In this document: piece after piece, positions 51,014 to 59,276 of the stretch
Numbering within the stretch: the first letter of the stretch is position 1
Layout of the letters: each line of letters starts with the position of its first letter
Origin: Hymenobacter canadensis
Lineage (GTDB): Bacteria; Bacteroidota; Bacteroidia; Cytophagales; Hymenobacteraceae
Reading direction: 5' to 3'
DNA: 64,000 nucleotides
NCBI RefSeq assembly: GCF_027359925.1
Contig: NZ_CP114767.1
Span: 4,080,501 to 4,144,500, forward strand
The notes under the pieces: generated by a model
Told to the model about the DNA's origin: nothing
What the model saw: only the letters and a program-made list of their open reading frames with translations
The model's database searches: none
Program-made: the position numbers and the translations under genes

Positions 51014-51919
51014 TTACACATACGCCAGTCGGGCGCCGGCCGCATCTACCGTGAGGCGGGCCGGGCGGCCGCAGATCAGGGCCATGTTCTGGGGCTCGTG
51101 GCCGACGGGAAAGCCGTGCGCCACCGGAAAATCGTGCTTGGCGGCGTAGTGCTGGATGATTTCGTTGGGCGTCTGGCCGTAGGGGATGGTGTTATCCTGG
51201 GGGTTGGTGAAGTGCCCCACGAGCAGGCCGGACAGGTTCTGCAGCTTGCCGGTGCGGTCAAGGTGCACCATCATCCGGTCGATGGCATACAGGTATTCAT
51301 CGATGTCTTCCAGGAACAGGATGCGGCCGGCCGTGGCCACATCGGAGCGGGTGCCGGTGAGGGTCTGGAGCAAACTCAGATTGCCGCCCACCAGCTCGCC
51401 GGTGGCCGTGCCGAAGCGGTTGAGTGAATGCGGCGCCACCTCGTAGCGTACCTGCTCCCCAAACAGCGCCCGCCGCAAACTTTCCAGCGACTCCTCGCCG
51501 CCGGATTGCTCAAACAGCAGCGGCATCACGCCGTGGATGCTCTGGTGGCCCAGCGCCAGCAGGTGGCAGTTGAGGGTGGTGATGTCGGAGAAGCCGGCCA
51601 CCCATTTGGGGTTTTTGGCGAAGCTGGAAAAGTCGATCTGGTCGATGATGCGGGTGGTGCCGTAGCCGCCGCGGGCGCTCAGGATGGCGCGTATTTCGGG
51701 GTTGTCGAGCTGTTGCTGAAAGTCGCGGCGGCGCAGGCCGTCGTCGCCGCCGAACTGGTGGTGGGTGCTGTTGGTGCTCTCGCCCAGCACCACGCGCAGC
51801 TGCCAGCTTTCCAGCACGGCCACGGCGGCAGCCAGTTCCTGGTGCGAGGCCGAGCGGGCGGGGCAAACAATGGCTACCTGGTCGTGGGGGCGCAGGAAAG
51901 GAGGGGCAGTAGTAGGCAT
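51014..51919 (-). CDS. LD-carboxypeptidase (S66)
   Basis: 301 aa from the ATG at 51919, preceded by a -7 box at 51946-51953; the longer reading to 52045 spans the promoter. It cleaves the L,D bond between meso-diaminopimelate and D-Ala in tetrapeptides during murein recycling. The catalytic Ser (AGFSDITTLN), Glu (LEDIDEYLYAIDRMM) and His (HGFPVGHEPQN) and the SARGGYG turn are present. No signal peptide, so cytoplasmic. Confidence 0.92.
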   Translation of the reverse strand: MPTTAPPFLRPHDQVAIVCPARSASHQELAAAVAVLESWQLRVVLGESTNSTHHQFGGDDGLRRRDFQQQLDNPEIRAILSARGGYGTTRIIDQIDFSSFAKNPKWVAGFSDITTLNCHLLALGHQSIHGVMPLLFEQSGGEESLESLRRALFGEQVRYEVAPHSLNRFGTATGELVGGNLSLLQTLTGTRSDVATAGRILFLEDIDEYLYAIDRMMVHLDRTGKLQNLSGLLVGHFTNPQDNTIPYGQTPNEIIQHYAAKHDFPVAHGFPVGHEPQNMALICGRPARLTVDAAGARLAYV

Positions 51920-51945
51920 AAGCGGGCCGATGGTAGGGGCAGCCG

Positions 51946-51953
51946 CAAACTTA
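51946..51953 (-). promoter_or_regulatory. -7 box (TAAGTTTG) for the LD-carboxypeptidase
   Basis: A perfect TAnnTTTG match on the minus strand, 26 bp before the ATG at 51919. Confidence 0.5.
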
Positions 51954-52086
51954 CGGAACCCTGCCCCGGTTTTCCTCGTCCTGACAACGAGGATTGCGGA
52001 GCTGTACGTAGGTTGTCTGGGCCGCTCCAATTGCTTGTATATCAACTGCGGAAACTCTTTCGCGCCACCGTCTAACGCTGCTCGCC

Positions 52087-53307
52087 ATGAAGAAAATCGT
52101 ACTGCTGCTGCTAGCCTGCCTGGGTTTGCTCACGGCTGCTTCTGCCCAGATTGACACCACGCGGGGCCGCTACTACCAGCCCGTCTTTCAGAATGTCACG
52201 GTCAGCAGCAACGTCACCTATGGGTCGGCGCCCAACTTCGCCGGCACCACCCAAACGTTGCTCATGGACATCTACCAGCCCACCGGCGACACCGTGAGCC
52301 GGCGGCCAGTTATCATCTTCGCGCACCAAGGCGGCTTTCTGGTAGGCTCGCGCACCGACCCGTATATGGTGGCGGTCTGCACCCGCTTTGCCCGGCTCGG
52401 CTACGTCACGGCCAGCATCGAATACCGTCTCGGTTTCTTCCCGTTTGATACCGTAAACGTGGCCCGGGCCTCCATCCGGGGCATGCAGGATCTGCGTGCC
52501 GCCGTGCGCTTCTTCCGCCGCGACGCCGCTACCACCCGCACCTACCGCGTCAACCCGCGCTACATCGTGGTCGGCGGCTCGTCGGCCGGCGCGTTTGCGG
52601 CCCTGCAGGTCGGCTATCTTGATAAAGACAGCGAAGTACCGGCCTACGTGGGGCTGGCGACGCTGGGCGGCATCGAAGGCAGCAGTGGCAACCCCGGCTA
52701 CAGCAGCGCCGCGCTGGCCGTGCTCAACCTGAGCGGCGCCACCGAAAGCGTGAATTATCTGGAACCCGGCAACGCGCCGCTCTGCAGCGTGCACGGCACT
52801 GCCGATGCGGTAGTGCCCTACGCGCAGGGCCGCGTCGGGGGCGGCTTGCCGCCCAAGTATGTGGTAGGCAGCGGACGGCTCAATCCCCGCGCCACCGCCG
52901 TGGGCATCCCCAACACGCTGCGCACCCTGCGCGGCGCCGGCCACATTCCCTTCGAGAGCACCAGCGCCGCCGGCCTGGCCTACGCCGATACCACCTTCCG
53001 AACCATCCGCGACTTTCTGCGCCCGCTGCTGCGTCAGCCCGGCACGGTGCTGAGCGCCGCCAGGGCCACCGGTAAAGTCGGCACCCAGGCCTACCCGGTG
53101 CCCGCCACCACTGAAATCCGGCTGGCCGTACCGCGCGGCGTAGCGTTCCGGCCCCAGCAAGCGCAGCTCCTCGACCTCACCGGCCGCGTGGTGCGCCGCT
53201 TTCGCTGGCAGCAGCCCGACCAGTTGCTGCTACGCGAGAACCTGCCCGCCGGCACCTATATAGTGCGCGCCGAGCAGTTGGCCGACGTGCGAGTGGTGTT
53301 TGAGTAG
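52087..53307 (+). CDS. T9SS-exported carboxylesterase-like alpha/beta hydrolase
   Basis: 406 aa. Signal peptide (LGLLTAASAQ), then an alpha/beta-hydrolase domain at 50-310: oxyanion HQGGF (normally HGGGF), nucleophile GGSSAGAF, acid in GTADAVVPY and histidine in GAGHIPFES. The last 80 residues are a T9SS type A sorting domain (AYPVPATTEIRLAVPRG, LLDLTGRVVRRF, LPAGTYIVRAE). The mature enzyme is therefore expected at or outside the outer membrane. Substrate unknown. Confidence 0.88.
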   Translation: MKKIVLLLLACLGLLTAASAQIDTTRGRYYQPVFQNVTVSSNVTYGSAPNFAGTTQTLLMDIYQPTGDTVSRRPVIIFAHQGGFLVGSRTDPYMVAVCTRFARLGYVTASIEYRLGFFPFDTVNVARASIRGMQDLRAAVRFFRRDAATTRTYRVNPRYIVVGGSSAGAFAALQVGYLDKDSEVPAYVGLATLGGIEGSSGNPGYSSAALAVLNLSGATESVNYLEPGNAPLCSVHGTADAVVPYAQGRVGGGLPPKYVVGSGRLNPRATAVGIPNTLRTLRGAGHIPFESTSAAGLAYADTTFRTIRDFLRPLLRQPGTVLSAARATGKVGTQAYPVPATTEIRLAVPRGVAFRPQQAQLLDLTGRVVRRFRWQQPDQLLLRENLPAGTYIVRAEQLADVRVVFE

Positions 53308-53320
53308 ATAGGCAATTCCA

Positions 53321-53371
53321 TTACAGCAAAATGCCCCGCCGACAAGCCGTCGGCGGGGCATTTTGCTGTAA
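53321..53371. terminator. Bidirectional terminator with a perfect 23-bp stem
   Basis: Positions 53321-53343 pair exactly with 53349-53371 over AAGCC. The stem combines an AT-rich base with a GC core (GCCCCGCCGAC). It separates the convergent esterase and hom genes. Confidence 0.85.
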
Positions 53372-53379
53372 AGACTGTT

Positions 53380-54630
53380 CTACAGGGCATCCTCAAACTC
53401 CCGGGCTGCAACCGGGGAGGAGAGGGGCCGCACCTGGCCGGTGCGCACCACGAAGGCTCCGTATTCGCGCAGCTTGTCGCGGAGGCGCAGCAGGTTGGCC
53501 AGGGCCACGTAGCCCACCACGTAGCCGTCCTCGTCGGCTTCCTCCGATATTTCGGTGAAGTCCAGCGCGTCAATCAGCCGGTCCTCATCGGTGCGCAGGT
53601 AGATTTCCAGCTCCAGGTCGGTGGCGTAGGTGAGTGGCGCGGCGTGCAGCTTCGGGTATTGGTAGGCGTAGCCTTGGCGGATGGCGGCTAGGTCGGCCAG
53701 CACGGCCGAGCCAGTGGGGTGCCCACCGGCCCCGCGGCCCCGCAGAAACTGCTCGCCGGCGAAATCGGCCTCAATCACCACGCCATTGAATTCATGGTCG
53801 ACGGCGTAGAGCGGCGACTCGGGCGCCACCAGCAGCGGCGTCACCAGGGCCGTTACGCGGCCGTCGGGCAGGCGCTGCAAGCCGGCCACCACCTTTATTT
53901 TGCGGCCCAGCGTGGCGGCAAACGCAATATCCACGGCGCTGATGCTCTCGATACCCAGGTTCAACACCTCATCGGGCTGCAGGAACGTGCCGTAGGCGTG
54001 GGCGGCCAGAATCACGGTTTTGGAGCGTGGGTCGAAGGCGCCCATGTCCAGCGCGGGGTCGGTTTCAGCGAAGCCTTTCTGCTGGGCCTCGTCCAAGGCC
54101 GGCGCGTAGTCGGCGCCCTGCTCGCCCATGCGGGTCAGCACGTAGTTTGAGGAGCCGTTGAGGATGCCGGTCACGCTGCGCAGTGGCTCGGCCCCGAAGT
54201 AGGCATCGAGGGTGCGAATGATGGGGATGCTGCCGCACACAGCTGCTTCGTAGAGCAGCGTGCCGCCGGTTTGCTGCTGCAGCTGCACCAGCTCCTGCAG
54301 GTGGCGGGCCAGCATGGCCTTGTTGGCCGTGACCACGCGGCGGCCCTGGCGTAAGGCTTCGCGCACCAGCCGAAAAGCCTCGTCGGCGTCGTCAATCACC
54401 TCTACCAGCACATCCAGCGAAGCATCCTGCAGCAGGTCGTCGGCCTGAAAATCGAACCGGTCCAGCGGCAGCGTGCGGGCTTTGGTGGTGCTCTTGACGG
54501 CAATGCGGGCAATTTCGAAGCCCGATTCGGGCTGTTGCTGCAGGATGTCGTAGAGGCCCTGGCCCACGCAGCCGAACCCGATCAGGCCAATACGAAGCGG
54601 GGCAGGGGCGGGAGCAGAATTAATGGACAT
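53380..54630 (-). CDS. hom: Homoserine dehydrogenase
   Basis: 416 aa from the ATG at 54630. It reduces aspartate semialdehyde to homoserine, the branch point to threonine and methionine. Seen: NAD-binding GFGCVGQGL at residues 16-24, ITGILNGSSNYVLTRM-like catalytic region (VTGILNGSSNYVLTRMGEQG), and a C-terminal part resembling the ACT-like end (DGYVVGYVALANLLRLRDKL). Its start overlaps the metX stop by 11 bp, which supports translational coupling. Third gene of the metY-metX-hom operon. Confidence 0.93.
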   Translation of the reverse strand: MSINSAPAPAPLRIGLIGFGCVGQGLYDILQQQPESGFEIARIAVKSTTKARTLPLDRFDFQADDLLQDASLDVLVEVIDDADEAFRLVREALRQGRRVVTANKAMLARHLQELVQLQQQTGGTLLYEAAVCGSIPIIRTLDAYFGAEPLRSVTGILNGSSNYVLTRMGEQGADYAPALDEAQQKGFAETDPALDMGAFDPRSKTVILAAHAYGTFLQPDEVLNLGIESISAVDIAFAATLGRKIKVVAGLQRLPDGRVTALVTPLLVAPESPLYAVDHEFNGVVIEADFAGEQFLRGRGAGGHPTGSAVLADLAAIRQGYAYQYPKLHAAPLTYATDLELEIYLRTDEDRLIDALDFTEISEEADEDGYVVGYVALANLLRLRDKLREYGAFVVRTGQVRPLSSPVAAREFEDAL

Positions 54631-55669
54631 AGGTCTGGACGGAAAATCGTTCGAGAAAATGCGTGAGCTGGGTGGTTTCCAGCAGAAAGCCATCGTGGCC
54701 GTACTGGGAGTCCATTTCGGCATACATGGCCCCCTGGATGTGCTGGGCCAAAAGCTGCTGCTCGGTGGGCGGAAACAGCACATCGGAGGTGATGCCCACC
54801 ACGAGGGTGCGGGCCCGGATGCGGCCCAGCGCCTCCCGCACCCCGCTGCGGCCCCGCCCCACGTGGTGCGAGTCCATGGTGCGGCTCAGGGCTACGTAGG
54901 AGTAAGCGTTGAAGCGGGCCACCAGCTTGTCGCCCTGGTAGCGCTGGTAGGAGCTGGCCCGGAAGCCGTCCAGCGCGTCGTCGGTGGGTTCAGTCTGGCT
55001 GCGCTGGTAGGCATCGTAGCTGCGGTAGCTGAGCAGGGCCATGGCGCGGGCGGCCCGCAGGCCGGCCGCGCCGCCTTCGGGCGTGGCCGCCGCGTACGTC
55101 GGGTCGGCGAAGATGGCCAGCCGCTGCGCCTCGTTGAAGGCAATGCCCCAGGCCGAATGACGGGCGTTGGTGGCAATCAGCACCAGATTTTCAAACAGCG
55201 TAGGCTGCTGCACGGCCCACTCCACGGCCTGCTGCCCGCCCAGCGAGCCTCCAATCAGCGTATTGATCTGGCGCAAAGCCAGGTGCTCGCGCAGCGCCTC
55301 ATGCACCGCCACCAGGTCGCGCACGGTCAGCAGCGGAAACGCGTGGTACAGCGACTCCGCCGTGGAATTGGGCGGCGCCACGGGGCCGGTGCTGCCGTAG
55401 CAGGAGCCCACCACGTTGGCGCACACCACAAACCAGTCGGCCGGGTCGAAGTGGCAGCCGGCCCCGAACAGGCCGGGCCACCAGTCGAGCACGTTGGCGT
55501 TGGCCGTGAGGGCGTGGCATACCCACACCACGTTGTCGCGCGCGGCGTTGAGGCGGCCGTAGGTCTGGTAGGCTACTTCCACCTGCGGCAGCAGCGCCCC
55601 GTTTTCCAGCCGCAGCGGCCGGGGCAACCGGAACACGTGCGGCTCGTCGGAGGAAATGGTAGAACTCAT
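54620..55669 (-). CDS. metX: Homoserine O-acetyltransferase (MetX)
   Basis: 349 aa from the ATG at 55669 (MSSTISSDEPHVFRLPRPLR). Alpha/beta hydrolase fold that acetylates homoserine, the committed step to methionine. The nucleophile is in GGSLGGQQAVEW, the acid in VVGITSDVLFPP and the histidine in SQYGHDGFLLE. The upstream reading from 55771 is not supported. The 215-bp gap to metY holds two hairpins. Confidence 0.94.
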   Translation of the reverse strand: MSSTISSDEPHVFRLPRPLRLENGALLPQVEVAYQTYGRLNAARDNVVWVCHALTANANVLDWWPGLFGAGCHFDPADWFVVCANVVGSCYGSTGPVAPPNSTAESLYHAFPLLTVRDLVAVHEALREHLALRQINTLIGGSLGGQQAVEWAVQQPTLFENLVLIATNARHSAWGIAFNEAQRLAIFADPTYAAATPEGGAAGLRAARAMALLSYRSYDAYQRSQTEPTDDALDGFRASSYQRYQGDKLVARFNAYSYVALSRTMDSHHVGRGRSGVREALGRIRARTLVVGITSDVLFPPTEQQLLAQHIQGAMYAEMDSQYGHDGFLLETTQLTHFLERFSVQTYVH

Positions 55670-55775
55670 AGTATGATTAGCGGTGCGAATCGGCCACCGG
55701 GGCCTTGAAAATATCCATAGCCCGCAGGCTGAGCCGGCAGTGCCGGCCCAGCCCCGGCCATGGGCGGGCACAGGC

Positions 55776-55868
55776 CATCGGTTTCCTCTCTCACAAAAAA
55801 ACCGATGCCCTGCCCGCGTGCCGCAAGGCGGGAGGCGGGGCGGGCTGCCCTCTCAAAACAGCCCGCCC
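55776..55868 (-). other. Two hairpins between metY and metX
   Basis: A stem CATCGGTTT/AAACCGATG (55776-55784 with 55799-55807; minus-strand loop TTTTGTGAGAGAGG) and a stem GGGCGGGCTG/CAGCCCGCCC (55838-55847 with 55859-55868; minus-strand loop TTTTGAGAGGG). Neither has a clear T-run after the stem on the minus strand. They could reduce metX expression relative to metY or protect metY mRNA. Confidence 0.5.
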
Positions 55869-55884
55869 ATAACCCCACTCTCAC

Positions 55885-57474
<1,590 letters not shown>

Positions 57475-57479
57475 TCAGG

Positions 57480-57641
57480 CTAGCAACAGCAACAACACGC
57501 GCCGCAACAGCCGCGCATTCGCATTCGGCCGGCAGCCAGAGCGGCAACCGCAGAAACACGGAAACCCCACGGCGAAGCGGCAGACCCGAAGGTGGCCGGA
57601 GCGGTGGGATACTGGGGGGCGAAAGCGAGGGTGTTTTCCAT
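57480..57641 (-). CDS. Polycysteine upstream open reading frame in the metY leader
   Basis: A 53-codon frame from an ATG at 57641 (MENTLAFAPQYPTAPATFGS start) ending in GCCGACCCCC before a TAG: seven of the last nine residues are Cys. An internal ATG at 57524 gives the 14-aa peptide MRMRGCCGACCCCC, the form I consider more likely because it has the short MR-rich start followed by a Cys run known from cysteine-responsive leader peptides of other phyla. The stop codon sits at the base of a TAGCC/GGCTA hairpin. Translation of this frame has not been shown; the claim rests on composition and position between a SAM riboswitch and metY. Confidence 0.6.
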   Translation of the reverse strand: MENTLAFAPQYPTAPATFGSAASPWGFRVSAVAALAAGRMRMRGCCGACCCCC

Positions 57642-57677
57642 GGTACTCCGAGGTTATATGCCCCGCCGCCGGATGGC

Positions 57678-57768
57678 TGGTCGGGTAGGAATTGGCACCT
57701 TTCGCGCGGTCGAAGGTTGCCAGTGGGTCGGGGAGCCTATTCTCTCGCCACTTCTGTATAAATCCTAT
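57678..57768 (-). ncRNA. SAM riboswitch (S-box type) of the metY operon
   Basis: Minus-strand RNA contains GUGGCGAGAGAAUAGGCUC, then CCCACUGGCAACC, then, after a variable loop, AAAGGUGCCAAUUCC. The GGCAACC ... GGUGC-AAUUCC signature is that of the SAM riboswitch family. It lies about 40 nt after the predicted transcription start and about 410 nt before metY. Binding of S-adenosylmethionine is expected to lower expression. The 5' half is less like the textbook SAM-I consensus, so the exact subtype and ends are approximate. Confidence 0.78.
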
Positions 57769-57812
57769 GAAAACTACCCCGCCGCGAGCGGGGGAGTACC
57801 GGGTTGGTGTTG

Positions 57813-57844
57813 CAAAGGTATAGGCGCAGTTTTGATATCTGCAA
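57813..57844 (-). promoter_or_regulatory. Promoter of the metY-metX-hom operon
   Basis: On the minus strand TTG (57844-57842), 21 bp, TACCTTTG (57820-57813). Transcription would begin near 57806, giving a leader of about 540 nt. Confidence 0.6.
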
Positions 57845-58125
57845 TAGTCGCCCGTTATTTTTTTTGGCGCGAGCGAAAAAACGCCGTCTGCGCACTCTGG
57901 ATGGCTGTGTCTGTAGTGAAAATTGTGTGTATATATCTGATATTTTGATTTATATGATTGATAGTTTATTCGGCTAATCGGATGTGCCGGCTTCTGTAAG
58001 GCACCGGAAAGGCCCCGACTACTGCCGCTGCAGCAGTGGTGGTGGCTGAAAATGCCGCCGGCGGCCAGCCGGTTTTCGGGGGCGAAACCAGCTTAGCTAG
58101 TGTCCAAAGCGCCAGGAAAAGACAC
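57845..58125. other. Non-coding divergence region upstream of metY
   Basis: The AT-rich part (57860-57990, with runs such as TTATTTTTTTTGG and TATATATCTGATATTTTG) is unlike the surrounding GC-rich sequence. The remainder is GC-rich with CTGCCGCTGCAGCAG. No gene is recognised. Together with the metY leader the stretch 57268-58182 has no other protein gene. Confidence 0.5.
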
Positions 58126-58156
58126 AAAAAAAGCCGCCCTTTGCAAGGCGGCTTTT
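58126..58156 (-). terminator. Terminator of the LysM gene
   Basis: On the minus strand AAAAGCCGCC pairs with GGCGGCTTTT and continues into TTT, 27 bp after the stop. Confidence 0.75.
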
Positions 58157-58182
58157 AGTACATTTCCTTGAAATGGAAACGG

Positions 58183-58464
58183 CTATTCTTTTGGCAGGGT
58201 CAGTACCTGGCCGATTTCGATCTTGTCGGGGTCAGAGCCGATGATGGCCTTGTTGGCTTCGTAGATCTGCTTCCATTTGGTGCCGTCGCCGTAGTGGTTG
58301 CGGGCAATTTTGGAAAGTGAATCGCCGCTTACTACCGTGTAGGTGTCGCCGGCCGCCTGGTTGGCGTTGCCGAAGAAATCGGTAGCACCGCCGGTGGTAG
58401 CGGGCTTAACAGGTTCAACGGGCTTTTTTTCGCCTTCGTTCGAGAGAAAATCAAAGAGTCCCAT
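58183..58464 (-). CDS. LysM-domain protein resembling Kbp/YgaU without its BON domain
   Basis: 93 aa. The start MGLFDFLSNEGEKK and the LysM repeat (YTVVSGDSLSKIARNHYGDG, then KWKQIYEANKAIIGSDPDKI and EIGQVLTLPKE) match E. coli YgaU/Kbp, a potassium-binding cytoplasmic protein. The BON domain that normally lies between them is absent, replaced by a short linker rich in Pro and Thr. No signal peptide, so it is probably cytoplasmic, an unusual place for LysM. Alternative: a peptidoglycan-binding remnant. Confidence 0.85.
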   Translation of the reverse strand: MGLFDFLSNEGEKKPVEPVKPATTGGATDFFGNANQAAGDTYTVVSGDSLSKIARNHYGDGTKWKQIYEANKAIIGSDPDKIEIGQVLTLPKE

Positions 58465-58697
58465 AGTCGTGCGTTGGTTTGGAAGAGTGGGAGAAGAGCC
58501 GACTTTCAGCCCGGAAGCCTGTCGTCTGGCTTCTTACGCCAAGATCGACAATAAGTTATTGAGCCATATATACCTGCTTTAAACATCTTGCCGCAACCTA
58601 CCGTAAGAAGCGCAACACTGGGGTTTTCCCGCTGTTGGCCAGACTGTCTGGCCGGTGCAGACACGCTTTCCATCTCTCAACCAATTCACGGTATCCC

Positions 58698-59114
58698 ATG
58701 AAAACTCTCTCCCATCCGTTCCGCTACCTGGCCAGCCTCTTGATGCTCGTTTCGCTGTTTGCTGCTTCGTGCGGCAGCAAAGAAGGCAAAGTAGAAGGTG
58801 TAAATATGCTCTACGGCACCCAGAGCAAAATCTGGAAAACCGACAAAGAACTGAGCGCTGCCGGCGACAAAGTGAAGCAAACCGACATGCAGGAAGACGA
58901 GCGGATCACGTTCTTCGCTGACGGTAAGTACAACATGACCTCGCCCGCGGGTGCTGTGAATGGCAAGTACACCTTCGACCAAGCCGGCAAAACCATTACC
59001 ATGACGCCCGACGGTGCTGCCCAAAGCAACTCGTTCAACGTAGTAACGCTCACCGATGACAAGCTCACGCTGAAAAGCGACGCTGGCGCTGAGCTGCGTC
59101 TCGAGAAAGAGTAG
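58698..59114 (+). CDS. Small lipoprotein, lipocalin-like fold possible
   Basis: 138 aa from the ATG at 58698 (MKTLSHPFRYLASLLMLVSL), lipobox LFAASC. The mature part is a series of short beta strands (ERITFFADGKYNMTSPAGAV, GKYTFDQAGKTITMTPDGAA) resembling the lipocalin-like DUF4488/5004 proteins of Bacteroidota. Function unknown. A strong terminator follows. Confidence 0.75.
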   Translation: MKTLSHPFRYLASLLMLVSLFAASCGSKEGKVEGVNMLYGTQSKIWKTDKELSAAGDKVKQTDMQEDERITFFADGKYNMTSPAGAVNGKYTFDQAGKTITMTPDGAAQSNSFNVVTLTDDKLTLKSDAGAELRLEKE

Positions 59115-59151
59115 TCCTGCTGCGTACCCACAGTAGCAGTTTAAATAGTTG

Positions 59152-59186
59152 AAAAGCCCTTCCGCACTATGCGGAAGGGCTTTTTT
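59152..59186 (+). terminator. Terminator of the small lipoprotein gene
   Basis: AAAAGCCCTTCCGC pairs exactly with GCGGAAGGGCTTTT around ACTAT, continuing into TT. Confidence 0.85.
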
Positions 59187-59276
59187 GTTGTGCGTTCAGG
59201 CGGGTGATGGTACTGTAGTAAGCATTAATACACGAGCTGCTTAGCTTGCCACCCGATACAATCAAGGTGTTTTGCT

